Assembly: GCA_023391335.1 (NCBI GenBank) | Contig: JAEWBG010000038.1 | Location: 1 to 64,000, forward strand | Reading direction: 5' to 3' | Length of the DNA: 64,000 nucleotides | Source of the DNA: Pseudomonadota bacterium | GTDB taxonomy: Bacteria; Pseudomonadota; Gammaproteobacteria; Steroidobacterales; Steroidobacteraceae | Translations under genes and position numbers: made by a program | The notes under the pieces: generated by a model | The model's input: the letters and a program-made list of their open reading frames with translations, nothing else | What the model was told of the DNA's origin: nothing | Database searches by the model: none | Part shown: one piece after another, positions 51,137 through 60,846 of the stretch | How the letters are laid out: each line of letters begins with the position of its first letter | Numbering within the stretch: position 1 is the first letter of the stretch

Positions 51137-52120
51137 TCACATCACACCTGCGCGCAGCAAATCGTGAACGTTCAATGCTCCGACGAGCGCATGATTCTCA
51201 TCGACAACCAGCAGGCCGGTGATGCGAGAAGATTCCATCAAGTGCACGGCTTCGGCTGCGAGCACATTTGCGCGAATCGTTTTCGGATTGCGAGTCATTA
51301 GGTCTTGCATGCGTTGGCCGTGAAGATCCTGGGTGCGATCCAATGTGCGGCGCAGATCGCCATCAGTGAACACGCCGAGCACTCGATGGGCCGCGTCGAC
51401 GATCGCGGTCATGCCCAAACCCTTGCGTGACATTTCGAGCAGCCCTTCGCGCAGCGATGCATCCGGCGCAACGCAAGGGAGTTGATCGCCAGTGCGCATG
51501 ACGTCGCTTACGTGCAAGAGCAGGCGCCGGCCCAGCGATCCGCCAGGATGGAAGCGCGCAAAGTCCTCTTCGGTAAAGCCGCGTGCTTCGAGAACGGAAA
51601 CCGCGAGCGCATCGCCCATTGCAAGCGTGGCGGTCGTACTCGCGGTGGGCGCTAGATTATGCGGGCACGCTTCCTCTGGAACGCTCACGTCCAACACGAC
51701 CGTTGCTGAGCGACCGAGCGTCGATTGAGCTCGTCCGGTTAACACGATCAGTGCGATGCCTAGCCGCTTGATCACCGGCAGGATGGTCAGCAGTTCCGCT
51801 GTTTCGCCTGAGTTTGAGATCGCAAGTACCACGTCTTGTGCGGTCAGCATGCCGATGTCGCCGTGACTGGCTTCCGCGGGATGCAAGAAGAACGACGGGG
51901 TGCCGGTACTGGCAAGCGTCGCGGCGATCTTGTTGCCGATGTGACCGGATTTGCCGATTCCAGTGACGACCACCCGTCCTTTGCAGTCGTGCAACAGCCT
52001 ACAGGCCTGCACAAATGCATCGCCCAGGCGATCCTGCAACGCGATGACCGCGCTCACTTCGGTTTGCAGCACTCGCTGCGCACGCGCGAGGAGTTGCCTG
52101 GAGTCCAGCATGGATTGCAT
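51137..52120 (-). CDS. kdsD: arabinose-5-phosphate isomerase (KpsF/GutQ family)
   Basis: 327 aa. Converts ribulose 5-phosphate to arabinose 5-phosphate for KDO. SIS domain with GIGKSGHIGNKIAATLASTG, AISNSGETAE, then HPGGSLGRRLL. Two C-terminal CBS domains (from about 205). I chose ATG 52120; another ATG three codons inside and an upstream frame to 52174 are possible. Confidence 0.94.
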   Translation of the reverse strand: MQSMLDSRQLLARAQRVLQTEVSAVIALQDRLGDAFVQACRLLHDCKGRVVVTGIGKSGHIGNKIAATLASTGTPSFFLHPAEASHGDIGMLTAQDVVLAISNSGETAELLTILPVIKRLGIALIVLTGRAQSTLGRSATVVLDVSVPEEACPHNLAPTASTTATLAMGDALAVSVLEARGFTEEDFARFHPGGSLGRRLLLHVSDVMRTGDQLPCVAPDASLREGLLEMSRKGLGMTAIVDAAHRVLGVFTDGDLRRTLDRTQDLHGQRMQDLMTRNPKTIRANVLAAEAVHLMESSRITGLLVVDENHALVGALNVHDLLRAGVM

Positions 52121-52215
52121 GGCGCGATCATACCGCGCCGCTATCCCGCGATGTGTGCAAAGACGTGGGCTCAAGATCGGCTAATATCGCGTCCCGTTTT
52201 CTCTCGGGTACTTCC

Positions 52216-52446
52216 ATGAATGCTGCTGAAGTTCAGGCCCTGATCGAGGCCGGCTTGCCGGGTGCACAAGTACGCGTGCAGTCCGATGACGACACTCACT
52301 TCGAAGCGGTCATCATCGCGGCGCAGTTCGCTGGCAAACGTATGATCCAACGCCATCAGCTCGTCTACGCCGCATTGGGTGCGCGAATGGGCCGCGAGAT
52401 TCACGCGCTCACCATGCAAGCGCTGGCTCCCGACGAATCTAAGTAG
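52216..52446 (+). CDS. ibaG: BolA-family protein IbaG
   Basis: 76 aa. BolA/IbaG partner of monothiol glutaredoxins. Matches the family by VRVQSDDDTHFEAVIIAAQF and KRMIQRHQLVYAALGARM, with the conserved His in HQLVY. I chose ATG 52216, as the upstream extension to 52153 is not conserved. Directly before murA, as in other gammaproteobacteria. Confidence 0.93.
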   Translation: MNAAEVQALIEAGLPGAQVRVQSDDDTHFEAVIIAAQFAGKRMIQRHQLVYAALGARMGREIHALTMQALAPDESK

Positions 52447-52455
52447 CGCGAACTC

Positions 52456-53715
52456 ATGGATAAACTCCAAATCCGCGGCGGTATCCCTCTGGAGGGAGAG
52501 GTCCGCATCTCGGGCGCAAAAAACGCTGCATTGCCTATTCTTGCCGCGACGCTGCTTGCGGAGGGCGCTAGCTCGATCGGTAACGTGCCGCATTTGCAGG
52601 ACGTAACGACGATGATCGAACTGCTCGGCCGCATGGGCATCAGCGTCACCATCGACGACAAGATGCGTGTCGAGGTGGATGCCTCCAGTATTCGCGAATG
52701 CGTAGCTCCCTATGAGCTGGTACGAACAATGCGTGCTTCGATCGTGGTGCTCGGGCCACTGCTCGCGCGCTTTGGGAAGGCCGACGTCTCTTTGCCTGGC
52801 GGGTGCGCAATCGGCGCACGGCCGGTCAATATCCATGTCGCCGGATTGCAAGCGATGGGCGCGGAAATCCAAATCGAGAACGGCTACATCCGCGCGCGCG
52901 CCGACCGCTTGAAAGGGGCGCGGCTGGTGCTGGAGACGGTGACCGTGACGGGTACCGAGAACCTAGTGATGGCGGCGACGTTGGCCGACGGTGAAACGGT
53001 CATCGAGAATGCGGCACGCGAACCTGAGGTTGTAGATCTCGCGAATTATCTGAATGCGATGGGAGCTAAGATCCGCGGTGCCGGCACCGATCGCATTGTG
53101 ATCGAAGGTGTGGAGCGACTTCAGGGCGCTCAATACGACGTCCTCCCGGATCGCATCGAAACCGGTACCTACCTCGTAGCCGCTGCAATTACGGGCGGAC
53201 ACGTGAAAGCCAAAGGTACGCGGCCGGATCACTTGGACGCAGTACTTGCGAAGCTCAGCGAGGCCGGGGCGGCGATCGAAACGGGTGACTCTTGGATCGA
53301 ACTCGACATGCGCGGTAAGCGCGCCAAGTCGGTCGACATTCGTACTGCACCTTATCCAGCGTTTCCCACCGACATGCAGGCACAATTCGCAGCACTGAAC
53401 ACGGTGGCGGAGGGCGTCGGCGCAGTCACCGAAACGATCTTCGAAAATCGCTTCATGCACATGCTCGAAATGCGTCGGCTCGGTGCGGATATCAAAATCG
53501 AAGGCAACACCGCGATCATCCGTGGAGTGCCGAAGCTCACGGCTGCGCCGGTAATGGCGACGGATTTGCGCGCATCTGCCAGTTTGGTGCTCGCCGCATT
53601 GATCGCCGAAGGGACTACCGACGTGCTGCGCATCTATCACATCGATCGTGGCTACGAGCGGATCGAAGAGAAGCTTCAACAGTTAGGCGCCCAGATCAAG
53701 CGCATGCCTGGATGA
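52456..53715 (+). CDS. murA: UDP-N-acetylglucosamine 1-carboxyvinyltransferase
   Basis: 419 aa. First committed step of peptidoglycan synthesis. Active-site Cys117 in PGGCAIGARPV; that cysteine is the fosfomycin target. ISGAKNAALPILAATLL (N-terminal), then the C-terminal RGYERIEEKL complete the enolpyruvyl transferase fold. Nine bases after ibaG. Confidence 0.97.
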   Translation: MDKLQIRGGIPLEGEVRISGAKNAALPILAATLLAEGASSIGNVPHLQDVTTMIELLGRMGISVTIDDKMRVEVDASSIRECVAPYELVRTMRASIVVLGPLLARFGKADVSLPGGCAIGARPVNIHVAGLQAMGAEIQIENGYIRARADRLKGARLVLETVTVTGTENLVMAATLADGETVIENAAREPEVVDLANYLNAMGAKIRGAGTDRIVIEGVERLQGAQYDVLPDRIETGTYLVAAAITGGHVKAKGTRPDHLDAVLAKLSEAGAAIETGDSWIELDMRGKRAKSVDIRTAPYPAFPTDMQAQFAALNTVAEGVGAVTETIFENRFMHMLEMRRLGADIKIEGNTAIIRGVPKLTAAPVMATDLRASASLVLAALIAEGTTDVLRIYHIDRGYERIEEKLQQLGAQIKRMPG

Positions 53716-53728
53716 CGACGGGCGGCAA

Positions 53729-54871
53729 TCAAGGATGGCGCTCCGAGCGCGAGGGACGCTCCTTAAGTACGGCGCTCAAATTCAGACGATCTTTGCCGCG
53801 CAAGACGGTGATCGTGATTGCCGTCCCCGGGCGCATCGCCGCTACTCGATTCAAAGCTTCCTGAGCGGTGTTCAGTTGCTGGCCGTTTAGCTTGATCAGG
53901 ACGTCATTGACACGAAGGCCGCTGGCGGCAGCGGGCCCTCTTGGATCAATCGCGGTAATCCTGAGCGCGACTGGCGGTGAGATCCCCAATGCTCGCGCAT
54001 CCGAACGCGACAACTCTTCCGTCGAGACGCCAAGCCACCCGCGTAGCACGTGCCCATGTTTGATGATCTCGTCCATCACTCCGCGAACCATGTTCACGGG
54101 GATCGCGAAGCTGATGCCGTCGGTGCCCAATGTTTGCGACAAGACCGCTGTATTGATGCCGATGAGTTCGCCATCGAGGTTAATCAGCGCACCACCGGAA
54201 TTTCCGAAGTTGATCGCTGCGTCCGTCTGAATGAAATCCTCGAAGTCCGTGACCCCGAGACGGCCGCGGCCCGTCGCGCTGACGATGCCTTGGGTGACAG
54301 TCTGGCTTAGGCCGAACGGATTGCCGATCGCGAGAACCACATCGCCGGCGCGCAATTCGTCTGAGCGTCCCATCGGCATCGCGGGCGGGTTACTGATGTC
54401 GATGCGCAAAACCGCGAGATCCGAGTCGGGATCGGTGCCGACGATCACGGGGGTAGCAGTACGCCCGTCTGCTAGTTGCACCCGAATCTCCGCCGCGCCT
54501 TGGATCACATGATGATTCGTGACGATGTGGCCTTGCCCATCCACGATCACGCCGGAGCCTAGGCTGCCCTCGACACGCTGGCGCACTTGCGGAGCGCTCT
54601 GGTCGAGCAGCGGCGAATCGAGCGGATGGGGATCGGCGCTTACCAACCGCGCCGTGTAGATATTCACCACCGCAGGCGCAGCAGCAGCGACGGCGTCGGC
54701 GAACGACCGTGGCAGGGTGCCCGAACGGGCATTCTGTTCAGTGGCCGCATGACCTCGCAGACGTGCCCACCACGCGCTGCCATTGCGAGCTAGCAGGACG
54801 CTGCCCGCTGCGAGCAGGCCGACGAGCGCCCAGGTGCCGATGAAGCGCAGTGCGTGCGTAAGTTTGCTCAC
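53729..54871 (-). CDS. DegS/AlgW-type periplasmic serine protease
   Basis: 380 aa. Single N-terminal membrane helix (LRFIGTWALVGLLAAGSVLLA), then an HtrA protease domain with the catalytic triad His (TNHHVI), Asp (DSDLAVLRI) and Ser (NFGNSGGALI), then one PDZ domain. One PDZ and a membrane anchor mean DegS rather than DegP. DegS cleaves anti-sigma-E on misfolded porin signal. Start is uncertain (GTG 54871 here; a longer TTG frame is open to 54937). It is divergent from petA and convergent with murA. Confidence 0.88.
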   Translation of the reverse strand: MSKLTHALRFIGTWALVGLLAAGSVLLARNGSAWWARLRGHAATEQNARSGTLPRSFADAVAAAAPAVVNIYTARLVSADPHPLDSPLLDQSAPQVRQRVEGSLGSGVIVDGQGHIVTNHHVIQGAAEIRVQLADGRTATPVIVGTDPDSDLAVLRIDISNPPAMPMGRSDELRAGDVVLAIGNPFGLSQTVTQGIVSATGRGRLGVTDFEDFIQTDAAINFGNSGGALINLDGELIGINTAVLSQTLGTDGISFAIPVNMVRGVMDEIIKHGHVLRGWLGVSTEELSRSDARALGISPPVALRITAIDPRGPAAASGLRVNDVLIKLNGQQLNTAQEALNRVAAMRPGTAITITVLRGKDRLNLSAVLKERPSRSERHP

Positions 54872-55170
54872 GTGGTTGGATGGTCGTGTCGATTCGGGCT
54901 GCGGCTCATGGAGCCGCGCGATGTCTCGGCACAGCAAAGGCTGGTGTAGGACCCGCCATACCGCTCATGCATCTTCTGGCTTCAAAGCGCGCCGAGTGTT
55001 GTGTGTATAATGCGAAATTCCTTGTGCGAATGAAACTACGTGTGTGGCCCAAGCGGCTAGTGCAGTAGTGCTCGAGATCCTGAGGTCACGGCAAATCATC
55101 AGCGCACGAAGAATTCGACATTCAGCGTCAGGTCTATGCGGTCGAGTCGCCTCGTCCGCGGAGAGAGTGG
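54872..55170. promoter_or_regulatory. divergent promoter region of the protease and petABC
   Basis: A consensus -10 TATAAT at 55006-55011 faces petA, with TTCAAA 19 bases upstream as a weak -35. The resulting petA leader of about 150 bases has no array. No other gene is visible. Confidence 0.5.
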
Positions 55171-55770
55171 ATGAGCTCAGATTCAGAACAAGTTGATAGC
55201 GGCCGACGACACTTTCTGCTGGTCGCAACTACGGTGACCGGAATTGCAGGCGCAGCAATGACGGCCGTTCCTTTCCTTGCTTCTTGGAAGCCGAGCGCTC
55301 GTGCGCAAGCACTGGGTGCGCCGGTGGAGCAGGACATCAGCAAGCTCGAGCCGGGTGCATTGATGAAGATCAATTGGCGCGGGCAAGCGATTTATCTCGT
55401 GCGTCGCACACCCGAGATGCTGTCCAACCTGCAGGGGCATGACGATCGTTTGCGCGATCCAAAATCGGAAGAATCCGAACAGCCCAAGTACGCGAAGAAT
55501 CCGACACGCTCGCTGAAGCCCGATGTTCTCGTGCTCGTCGGCGTATGCACGCACTTAGGATGCGCTCCGCTCGATCGCTTCCAGCCGCAAGACCCGGAAC
55601 TCGGTGCATCGTGGCCCGGCGGCTTCTATTGTCCATGCCATGGTTCGAAGTTCGATTTGGCCGGACGCGTGTTCAAAGACGTTCCCGCGCCGCTCAACTT
55701 GCGCGTGCCGCCATATCGCTTCCTTAACGATGGCGTCGTGCAAGTCGGCGTCGATGCGGAGGCTGCATAA
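55171..55770 (+). CDS. petA: ubiquinol-cytochrome c reductase Rieske iron-sulfur subunit
   Basis: 199 aa. High-potential 2Fe-2S subunit of bc1. Tat-type N-terminus (GRRHFLLVATT), one anchor helix, then cluster motifs CTHLGC and CPCHGS. GAGAG precedes the ATG. First gene of petABC with petB overlapping by one base. Confidence 0.96.
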   Translation: MSSDSEQVDSGRRHFLLVATTVTGIAGAAMTAVPFLASWKPSARAQALGAPVEQDISKLEPGALMKINWRGQAIYLVRRTPEMLSNLQGHDDRLRDPKSEESEQPKYAKNPTRSLKPDVLVLVGVCTHLGCAPLDRFQPQDPELGASWPGGFYCPCHGSKFDLAGRVFKDVPAPLNLRVPPYRFLNDGVVQVGVDAEAA

Positions 55771-57035
55771 TGAGCGCAGCAATGCCTGGAAATTCCGAAG
55801 CACGCCCATCGCGCATGACTGCGCTGGTCAATTGGATCGATGCGCGGTTCCCTCTGACTCGGTTCATGAAAGAGCATGCAACTGAGTATTACGCGCCGAA
55901 GAATTTCAACTTCTGGTACTACTTCGGTTCCCTTGCGTTGGTCGTTCTCGTGATTCAAATCGTCACGGGGATCTTCTTGACGATGAACTACAAGCCCGCG
56001 GCTGCAGATGCATTCGCTTCAGTCGAATACATCATGCGCGACGTGGAATGGGGCTGGTTGATTCGCTACATGCATTCGACCGGTGCCTCCGCCTTCTTCA
56101 TCGTCGTTTATCTGCACATGTTCCGCGCCCTCATGTACGGCTCGCACAAGAACCCGCGCGAGCTAGTGTGGATCTTCGGCATGTTGATCTATCTGTGTCT
56201 GATGGCCGAGGCGTTCTTCGGCTACCTGCTGCCGTGGGGAAACATGTCGTATTGGGGCGCGCAGGTGATCGTTTCGCTATTCGGTGCCATTCCTGGCATC
56301 GGCGAATCGCTGGTGGAATGGATTCGCGGCGACTACTACATCTCCGACATCACGCTGAATCGCTTCTTTGCGTTGCACGTGATTGCGTTGCCGCTCGCGC
56401 TGATCTTCCTCGTCATTGCGCACATCTTCGCACTGCACGAAGTTGGTTCTAACAACCCCGACGGCATCGAAATCAAGAAAGTGAAGGGACCGGACGGTCA
56501 TCCTGTGGATGGCATTCCGTTCCACCCCTATTACACGCTCAAGGATCTGGTCGGATTCGTTGTGTTCGCGGCGCTCTTCTCGTGCGTCGTGTTCTTCGCG
56601 CCGGAGATGGGAGGCTACTTCCTCGAGCACGCGAATTTCGATCCTGCAAACGCCCTGCAGACGCCGGCGAACATCGCGCCGGTTTGGTACTTCACGCCTT
56701 TCTACGCAATCTTGCGTGCGGTGCCGAACAAGCTGCTTGGCGTCGTACTGATGGGCTTGGCGGTCGTGTCCTTTTTCTTCTTGCCTTGGTTGGATCGCTC
56801 GAAGGTCAAGTCGATCCGCTACCGTGGGTGGATCTACAAGGCGTTCTTGTTCGCCTTTGCGATCAGCTTCATCGGATTGGGCTATTTGGGAATGCAGCAT
56901 CCAACGCCAGCGACCGTGCTTGCGGCTCGGGTGTTCTCTGCAATTTATTTCGCGTTCTTTGCTCTGATGCCCTGGTACACCAAGATCGATCAGACCAAGC
57001 CAGTGCCGGAGCGGGTGACCTATCATGCTCATTAA
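55770..57035 (+). CDS. petB: cytochrome b subunit of the bc1 complex
   Basis: 421 aa. Eight transmembrane helices; the b-haem His pairs sit in the second and fourth helices (e.g. MHSTGASAFFIVVYLHMFR). The Qo-site PEWY position reads PVWYFTPFYAIL, with Val and Trp substitution relative to PEWY that is common in proteobacteria only as PEWY; see findings. Length is normal. Couples with petA upstream and petC downstream. Confidence 0.95.
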   Translation: MSAAMPGNSEARPSRMTALVNWIDARFPLTRFMKEHATEYYAPKNFNFWYYFGSLALVVLVIQIVTGIFLTMNYKPAAADAFASVEYIMRDVEWGWLIRYMHSTGASAFFIVVYLHMFRALMYGSHKNPRELVWIFGMLIYLCLMAEAFFGYLLPWGNMSYWGAQVIVSLFGAIPGIGESLVEWIRGDYYISDITLNRFFALHVIALPLALIFLVIAHIFALHEVGSNNPDGIEIKKVKGPDGHPVDGIPFHPYYTLKDLVGFVVFAALFSCVVFFAPEMGGYFLEHANFDPANALQTPANIAPVWYFTPFYAILRAVPNKLLGVVLMGLAVVSFFFLPWLDRSKVKSIRYRGWIYKAFLFAFAISFIGLGYLGMQHPTPATVLAARVFSAIYFAFFALMPWYTKIDQTKPVPERVTYHAH

Positions 57036-57783
57036 TACTCGGGTGCGAGCGTTTGTCCTGGGCCTCGCGCTCGCCGCACCATCACTCTCGTTCGCCGCCG
57101 AACACAATCCGGCGATCCATCCCGCCAACATTGATGTCGGCAACGTCGCATCGCTACAGCGTGGCGCGCGTAACTTCGTCAACTATTGTTCGGGTTGCCA
57201 CTCGGCTCGATACGTCCGGTACAGCCGCTTGGCCCAGGACTTGGGATTGACCGAAGCGCAGGTGATGGAGAATCTGATGTTCAACGGCGAGCGCATCCAT
57301 GACACGATCAAGGTGTCGATGCGACCTGACGACGCCAAGCGTTGGTTCGGCGTAGCTCCGCCGGATTTATCCTTGATGGCTCGCAGCCGCGGCCCGGATT
57401 ACATCTATTCTTTCCTGAAGTCCTTCTACCTTGATCCGAGCCGCCCGACCGGCGTGAACAATCTCGTTCTGCCCGGTACCGCCATGCCTCACGTGCTGTG
57501 GCCATTACAGGGCTACCAGAAGGCGGTGTACGACGGCGAGAGCGATCCCGAACACAACACGGTGCACAAGCGCTTCAAGGGATTTGAACTGGTCGAGCCG
57601 GGAGCGATGAATCCGGAGGAGTACGATCAATTCGTCCGCGATACGGTCAACTTCCTCGCCTACATCGGCGAGCCGATTCAGCTTCAGCGCCGCAGCCTCG
57701 GGATCAATGTCTTGGCATTCTTGTTCGTATTCTTCCTGCTGGCTTACTTCCTGAAGAAGGAGTACTGGAAGGACGTGAAATGA
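57025..57783 (+). CDS. petC: cytochrome c1
   Basis: 252 aa. N-terminal signal (VRAFVLGLALAAPSLSFA), c-haem motif CSGCH (SARY following), and a C-terminal membrane anchor (LGINVLAFLFVFFLLAYFL). Axial Met is probably in the GTAMP segment. Overlaps petB by 11 bases. Completes the bc1 operon. Confidence 0.95.
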   Translation: MLINTRVRAFVLGLALAAPSLSFAAEHNPAIHPANIDVGNVASLQRGARNFVNYCSGCHSARYVRYSRLAQDLGLTEAQVMENLMFNGERIHDTIKVSMRPDDAKRWFGVAPPDLSLMARSRGPDYIYSFLKSFYLDPSRPTGVNNLVLPGTAMPHVLWPLQGYQKAVYDGESDPEHNTVHKRFKGFELVEPGAMNPEEYDQFVRDTVNFLAYIGEPIQLQRRSLGINVLAFLFVFFLLAYFLKKEYWKDVK

Positions 57784-57852
57784 TGCGTTGGTGCGAAAGC
57801 TCGCATCGCGTTCATTCGTTGCTCTGATACATTTCGGGGGCGTACCGCCGTG

Positions 57853-58449
57853 ATGACGCTCTTTTCCAAAGCTGACGATCCGTGGAGTCATCGCACGCGG
57901 ATCGTGCTTGCCGAAAAGAGCATCCACGTGGAGACCATCGATGTCCACGAGGGCAACCTGCCGGAAGATCTCCTGGATTTGAACCCGTACCACACGGTGC
58001 CGACGTTGGTCGATCGCGATCTCGTCTTGTACGACTCGCGTGTGATCATCGATTACCTCGATGAGCGCTTCCCGCATCCTCCGCTAATGCCGATCGATCC
58101 AGTTGCCCGAGCTCAGTTTAGGGTGGCGCTGTATCGCATCGAGCGCGATTGGTACAGCTTGGCGGAGCAGGCGAACGATCCAGATCGCAAGCAAGGATTG
58201 AAGCCGCGCAAGATACTGCGAGATAGCGTCCTCGCAAGCGCTGACGTATTCAAAGCAAAGCCCTTCTTCTTGTCCGACGAGTTCTCGTTGGTGGACGCAA
58301 CCATCGCGCCGATTCTCTGGCGTTTGCTTGCGTGGGAGCCGGACATCACTCAGCAAGCTCCGATCATTTCTAAGTACGCAAACCTCATTTTCTCGCGTCC
58401 GGCTTTTCGTCACAGTTTGTCGCGTGTGGAACAGGAGATGCACGCCTGA
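57853..58449 (+). CDS. sspA: stringent starvation protein A
   Basis: 198 aa from ATG 57853 (a GTG three bases earlier is alternative). GST-fold transcription cofactor that binds RNA polymerase. TLFSKADDPWSHRTRIVLAEK and NPYHTVPTLVDRDLVLYDS are the SspA signature, including the HTVPTLVDR loop. Conserved order petC-sspA-sspB. Confidence 0.93.
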   Translation: MTLFSKADDPWSHRTRIVLAEKSIHVETIDVHEGNLPEDLLDLNPYHTVPTLVDRDLVLYDSRVIIDYLDERFPHPPLMPIDPVARAQFRVALYRIERDWYSLAEQANDPDRKQGLKPRKILRDSVLASADVFKAKPFFLSDEFSLVDATIAPILWRLLAWEPDITQQAPIISKYANLIFSRPAFRHSLSRVEQEMHA

Positions 58450-58868
58450 TGACAGAGACGATGGTCAAGTCCCGACGTCCCTACTTGCTACGCGCGATGC
58501 ATGAATGGATCAGCGATAGCATGCAGACGCCGCACATTGTCGTGGATGCTTCTATTGATGGCGTGCAGGTGCCGCGTCAGTACGTGCAGGGTGGCAAAAT
58601 CATTCTCAACGTCAGCCACAGCGCGACAAGTGGTTTGAGTCTCGGGAACGAGTTGATCTGCTTTAGAGCTCGGTTCGGTGCCGCGACATTCGATGTCAGC
58701 GTGCCCGTTCATGCGGTGCTCGGAATCTATGCACGCGAAACAGGACAGGGAATGCTGTTCTCTGAAGCGGATGCGCCACCGCCAAGCCCACCGCAGTCGC
58801 CTAAGGATCAGACGAGTACCACGGGCGAGCACAAGCGGCCCAAACCCACGTTGAAGGTCGTAAAGTAG
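58449..58868 (+). CDS. sspB: ClpXP protease specificity-enhancing factor SspB
   Basis: 139 aa. Binds ssrA-tagged proteins and delivers them to ClpXP. SspB core is RPYLLRAMHEWISDS, with HIVVDA. The linker is Pro/Ser-rich, and the C-terminal RPKPTLKVVK is the ClpX-binding motif. Starts in the sspA stop codon (TGATG). Confidence 0.95.
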   Translation: MTETMVKSRRPYLLRAMHEWISDSMQTPHIVVDASIDGVQVPRQYVQGGKIILNVSHSATSGLSLGNELICFRARFGAATFDVSVPVHAVLGIYARETGQGMLFSEADAPPPSPPQSPKDQTSTTGEHKRPKPTLKVVK

Positions 58869-58882
58869 GCACGCGTCGGTCT

Positions 58883-59536
58883 TCAGGGATTGAGTCGAGT
58901 GGCACTCCACGGGCCCGCATCGAATTCGCTGGCGCGCGGTTCTAGATGCCGACTCCACACGGCGCGATCGTGGATCCGATTCGGGCCCTCCATCCACAAC
59001 TCGACACTCTCGAGCCACAAGCGGAAACCGCCCCAGTGCGCCGGCCGCGGCACCACGCCTGTAGTCGCGCCCGGCGCGATACCCAAGCGGTGCGATGCGT
59101 GCGCCACCTGTTCTGCGAGCGCGGCTCTGGATGCTAACGGCTGACTCTGCTGGCTGGCCCAGGCGCCGATGCGGCTATCAAGTGCGCGGCTTGCAAAGTA
59201 AGCATCGCTCTCTTGGGGCGGTGACAGCACGATACGTCCCTCGACGCGTACTTGGCGATGCATCGAATCCCAATGAAAGACACCCGCCGCGTATGGATTT
59301 GCGAGCAGCTCGCGAGCTTTGCGCGATTGGTAGTTCGTGAAGAACACCAAGTAGCCTGCGGCTGCATCAATGCGCTTACAAAGCACAACGCGCGCGCTCG
59401 GGCGACCCTCTGCGGTCGTGCTCGCGAGCACCATCGCATCCGGATTTGGGCGGCTGTGCAGCTCCCGCGCCTCGCGAAACCACTGCTCGAAGAGCGCGAG
59501 CGGAGTGTGGGGTAGCGGTTCGGGGAGGGAATCCAT
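58883..59536 (-). CDS. pdxH: pyridoxine/pyridoxamine 5'-phosphate oxidase
   Basis: 217 aa. FMN-dependent last step of PLP synthesis. RVVLCKRID, FFTNYQSRKARELLANP (FMN site), and the C-terminal WxxRLNP (WSATRLNP). I chose ATG 59536; the open frame reaches 59566. Convergent with sspB, divergent from tyrA. Confidence 0.94.
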   Translation of the reverse strand: MDSLPEPLPHTPLALFEQWFREARELHSRPNPDAMVLASTTAEGRPSARVVLCKRIDAAAGYLVFFTNYQSRKARELLANPYAAGVFHWDSMHRQVRVEGRIVLSPPQESDAYFASRALDSRIGAWASQQSQPLASRAALAEQVAHASHRLGIAPGATTGVVPRPAHWGGFRLWLESVELWMEGPNRIHDRAVWSRHLEPRASEFDAGPWSATRLNP

Positions 59537-59736
59537 GGAAGCCTCGTTACGACTGAAATACGCCACTGGCGAATGCGACGCTAACCTAGCATTCGCTCCG
59601 CGCGCTGAAAACGCCGCACATGAGATCTCGGGGTCATTGTCGCGATTCAGCGAATGACTGAACGAGCTATCGGAAACTTGCGGGCAATGCGTGGCCTTAG
59701 TAAAAGGAGCACGAATCGAACAATTCTGGACCGACT

Positions 59737-60846
59737 GTGACCCTCGAAGAAATACGAGTCAGACTTTCAGCGCTCGATCGACAGCTGCTCACGTTAATGG
59801 CCGAGCGCCAAGAACTTAGCCGCCAGGTGGCGGAGGCGAAGCAGGCAGAAGGCCGCGGCATTCGTGACTTTGCGCGCGAGCGCGAAGTGCTCATGCAGGC
59901 GCGTGCGAATGCTCAGGCGCTCGGCATTTCGCCCGCATTGGCGGAAAGCGTGATGCGAATGCTGATTCGCAGTTCGCTCACGGCCCAAGAGCGAATTCGA
60001 GTCAGCGAAACAGGAGGAGGGACAGGCAAGTCGGCGTTGGTCATCGGTGGCGGCGGAAAAATGGGCCGCTGGTTTACTGAGTTCCTCAGTTCCCAAGGGT
60101 ATGCGGTCGTCGTCGCGGATCCCGGTTCGCCCACGGCGGACGGCAATGGTGGACGCGAGTGGATTCGCGATTGGCGCAATGCGCCGATGAATACCGACCT
60201 CGTCGTCGTCGCAACTCCGATCAAGGTGGCGAACGAAGTCCTCAAGGAGCTAGCCGCGCGCAAGCCCTCGGGCGTCGTTTTCGATATCGGTTCATTGAAG
60301 ACCCCCCTACGAACGGGTCTTACGGCGCTGAAGGACGCTGGCGTTCGCGTTACGTCCATCCATCCGATGTTTGGGCCCGATACCGAACTGCTTTCCGGTC
60401 GCCACGTCATCTTCGTCAACGTTGGGCACGACGAGGCCGTGAAGCAGGCGCAGGCCTTGTTTGGATCCACGATGGCCGAGCAGGTCGTGATGTCACTCGA
60501 CGAACACGATCGGCTCATCGCTTATGTGTTGGGACTCTCGCATGCGCTAAACATCGCGTTCTTCACCGCGTTGGCCGAAAGCGGCGAAGCGGCTCCGCGA
60601 CTGGCGCAGTTGTCTAGCACGACTTACGACTCACAAGTGGATGTCGCCACCAAAGTGGCGAACGAGAGTCCAGAGTTGTATTTCGAGATTCAGAGTCTCA
60701 ACGATTACGGGAAGGATTCGTTGCTCGCGCTCAAGCACGCTGTCGATCGCATCTACGACTGCGTGAGTCAGCGCGATGCGCAGTGCTTTATCGGGATGAT
60801 GAATCGCGGTCGAGAATATCTCGCTGGCCGTGAGCGTGAGCGTTAA
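59737..60846 (+). CDS. tyrA: bifunctional chorismate mutase / prephenate dehydrogenase
   Basis: 369 aa with a GTG start. Residues 1-85 form an AroQ chorismate mutase (IRVRLSALDRQLLTLMAERQ and a following helix). From about 100 follows the NAD-binding prephenate dehydrogenase (VIGGGGKMGRWF) and the catalytic His in SIHPMFGPD. Makes 4-hydroxyphenylpyruvate for tyrosine. Its stop overlaps the next gene by one base (TAATG). The AAAGGAG at 59704 is too far from the GTG to serve it. Confidence 0.93.
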   Translation: MTLEEIRVRLSALDRQLLTLMAERQELSRQVAEAKQAEGRGIRDFAREREVLMQARANAQALGISPALAESVMRMLIRSSLTAQERIRVSETGGGTGKSALVIGGGGKMGRWFTEFLSSQGYAVVVADPGSPTADGNGGREWIRDWRNAPMNTDLVVVATPIKVANEVLKELAARKPSGVVFDIGSLKTPLRTGLTALKDAGVRVTSIHPMFGPDTELLSGRHVIFVNVGHDEAVKQAQALFGSTMAEQVVMSLDEHDRLIAYVLGLSHALNIAFFTALAESGEAAPRLAQLSSTTYDSQVDVATKVANESPELYFEIQSLNDYGKDSLLALKHAVDRIYDCVSQRDAQCFIGMMNRGREYLAGRERER

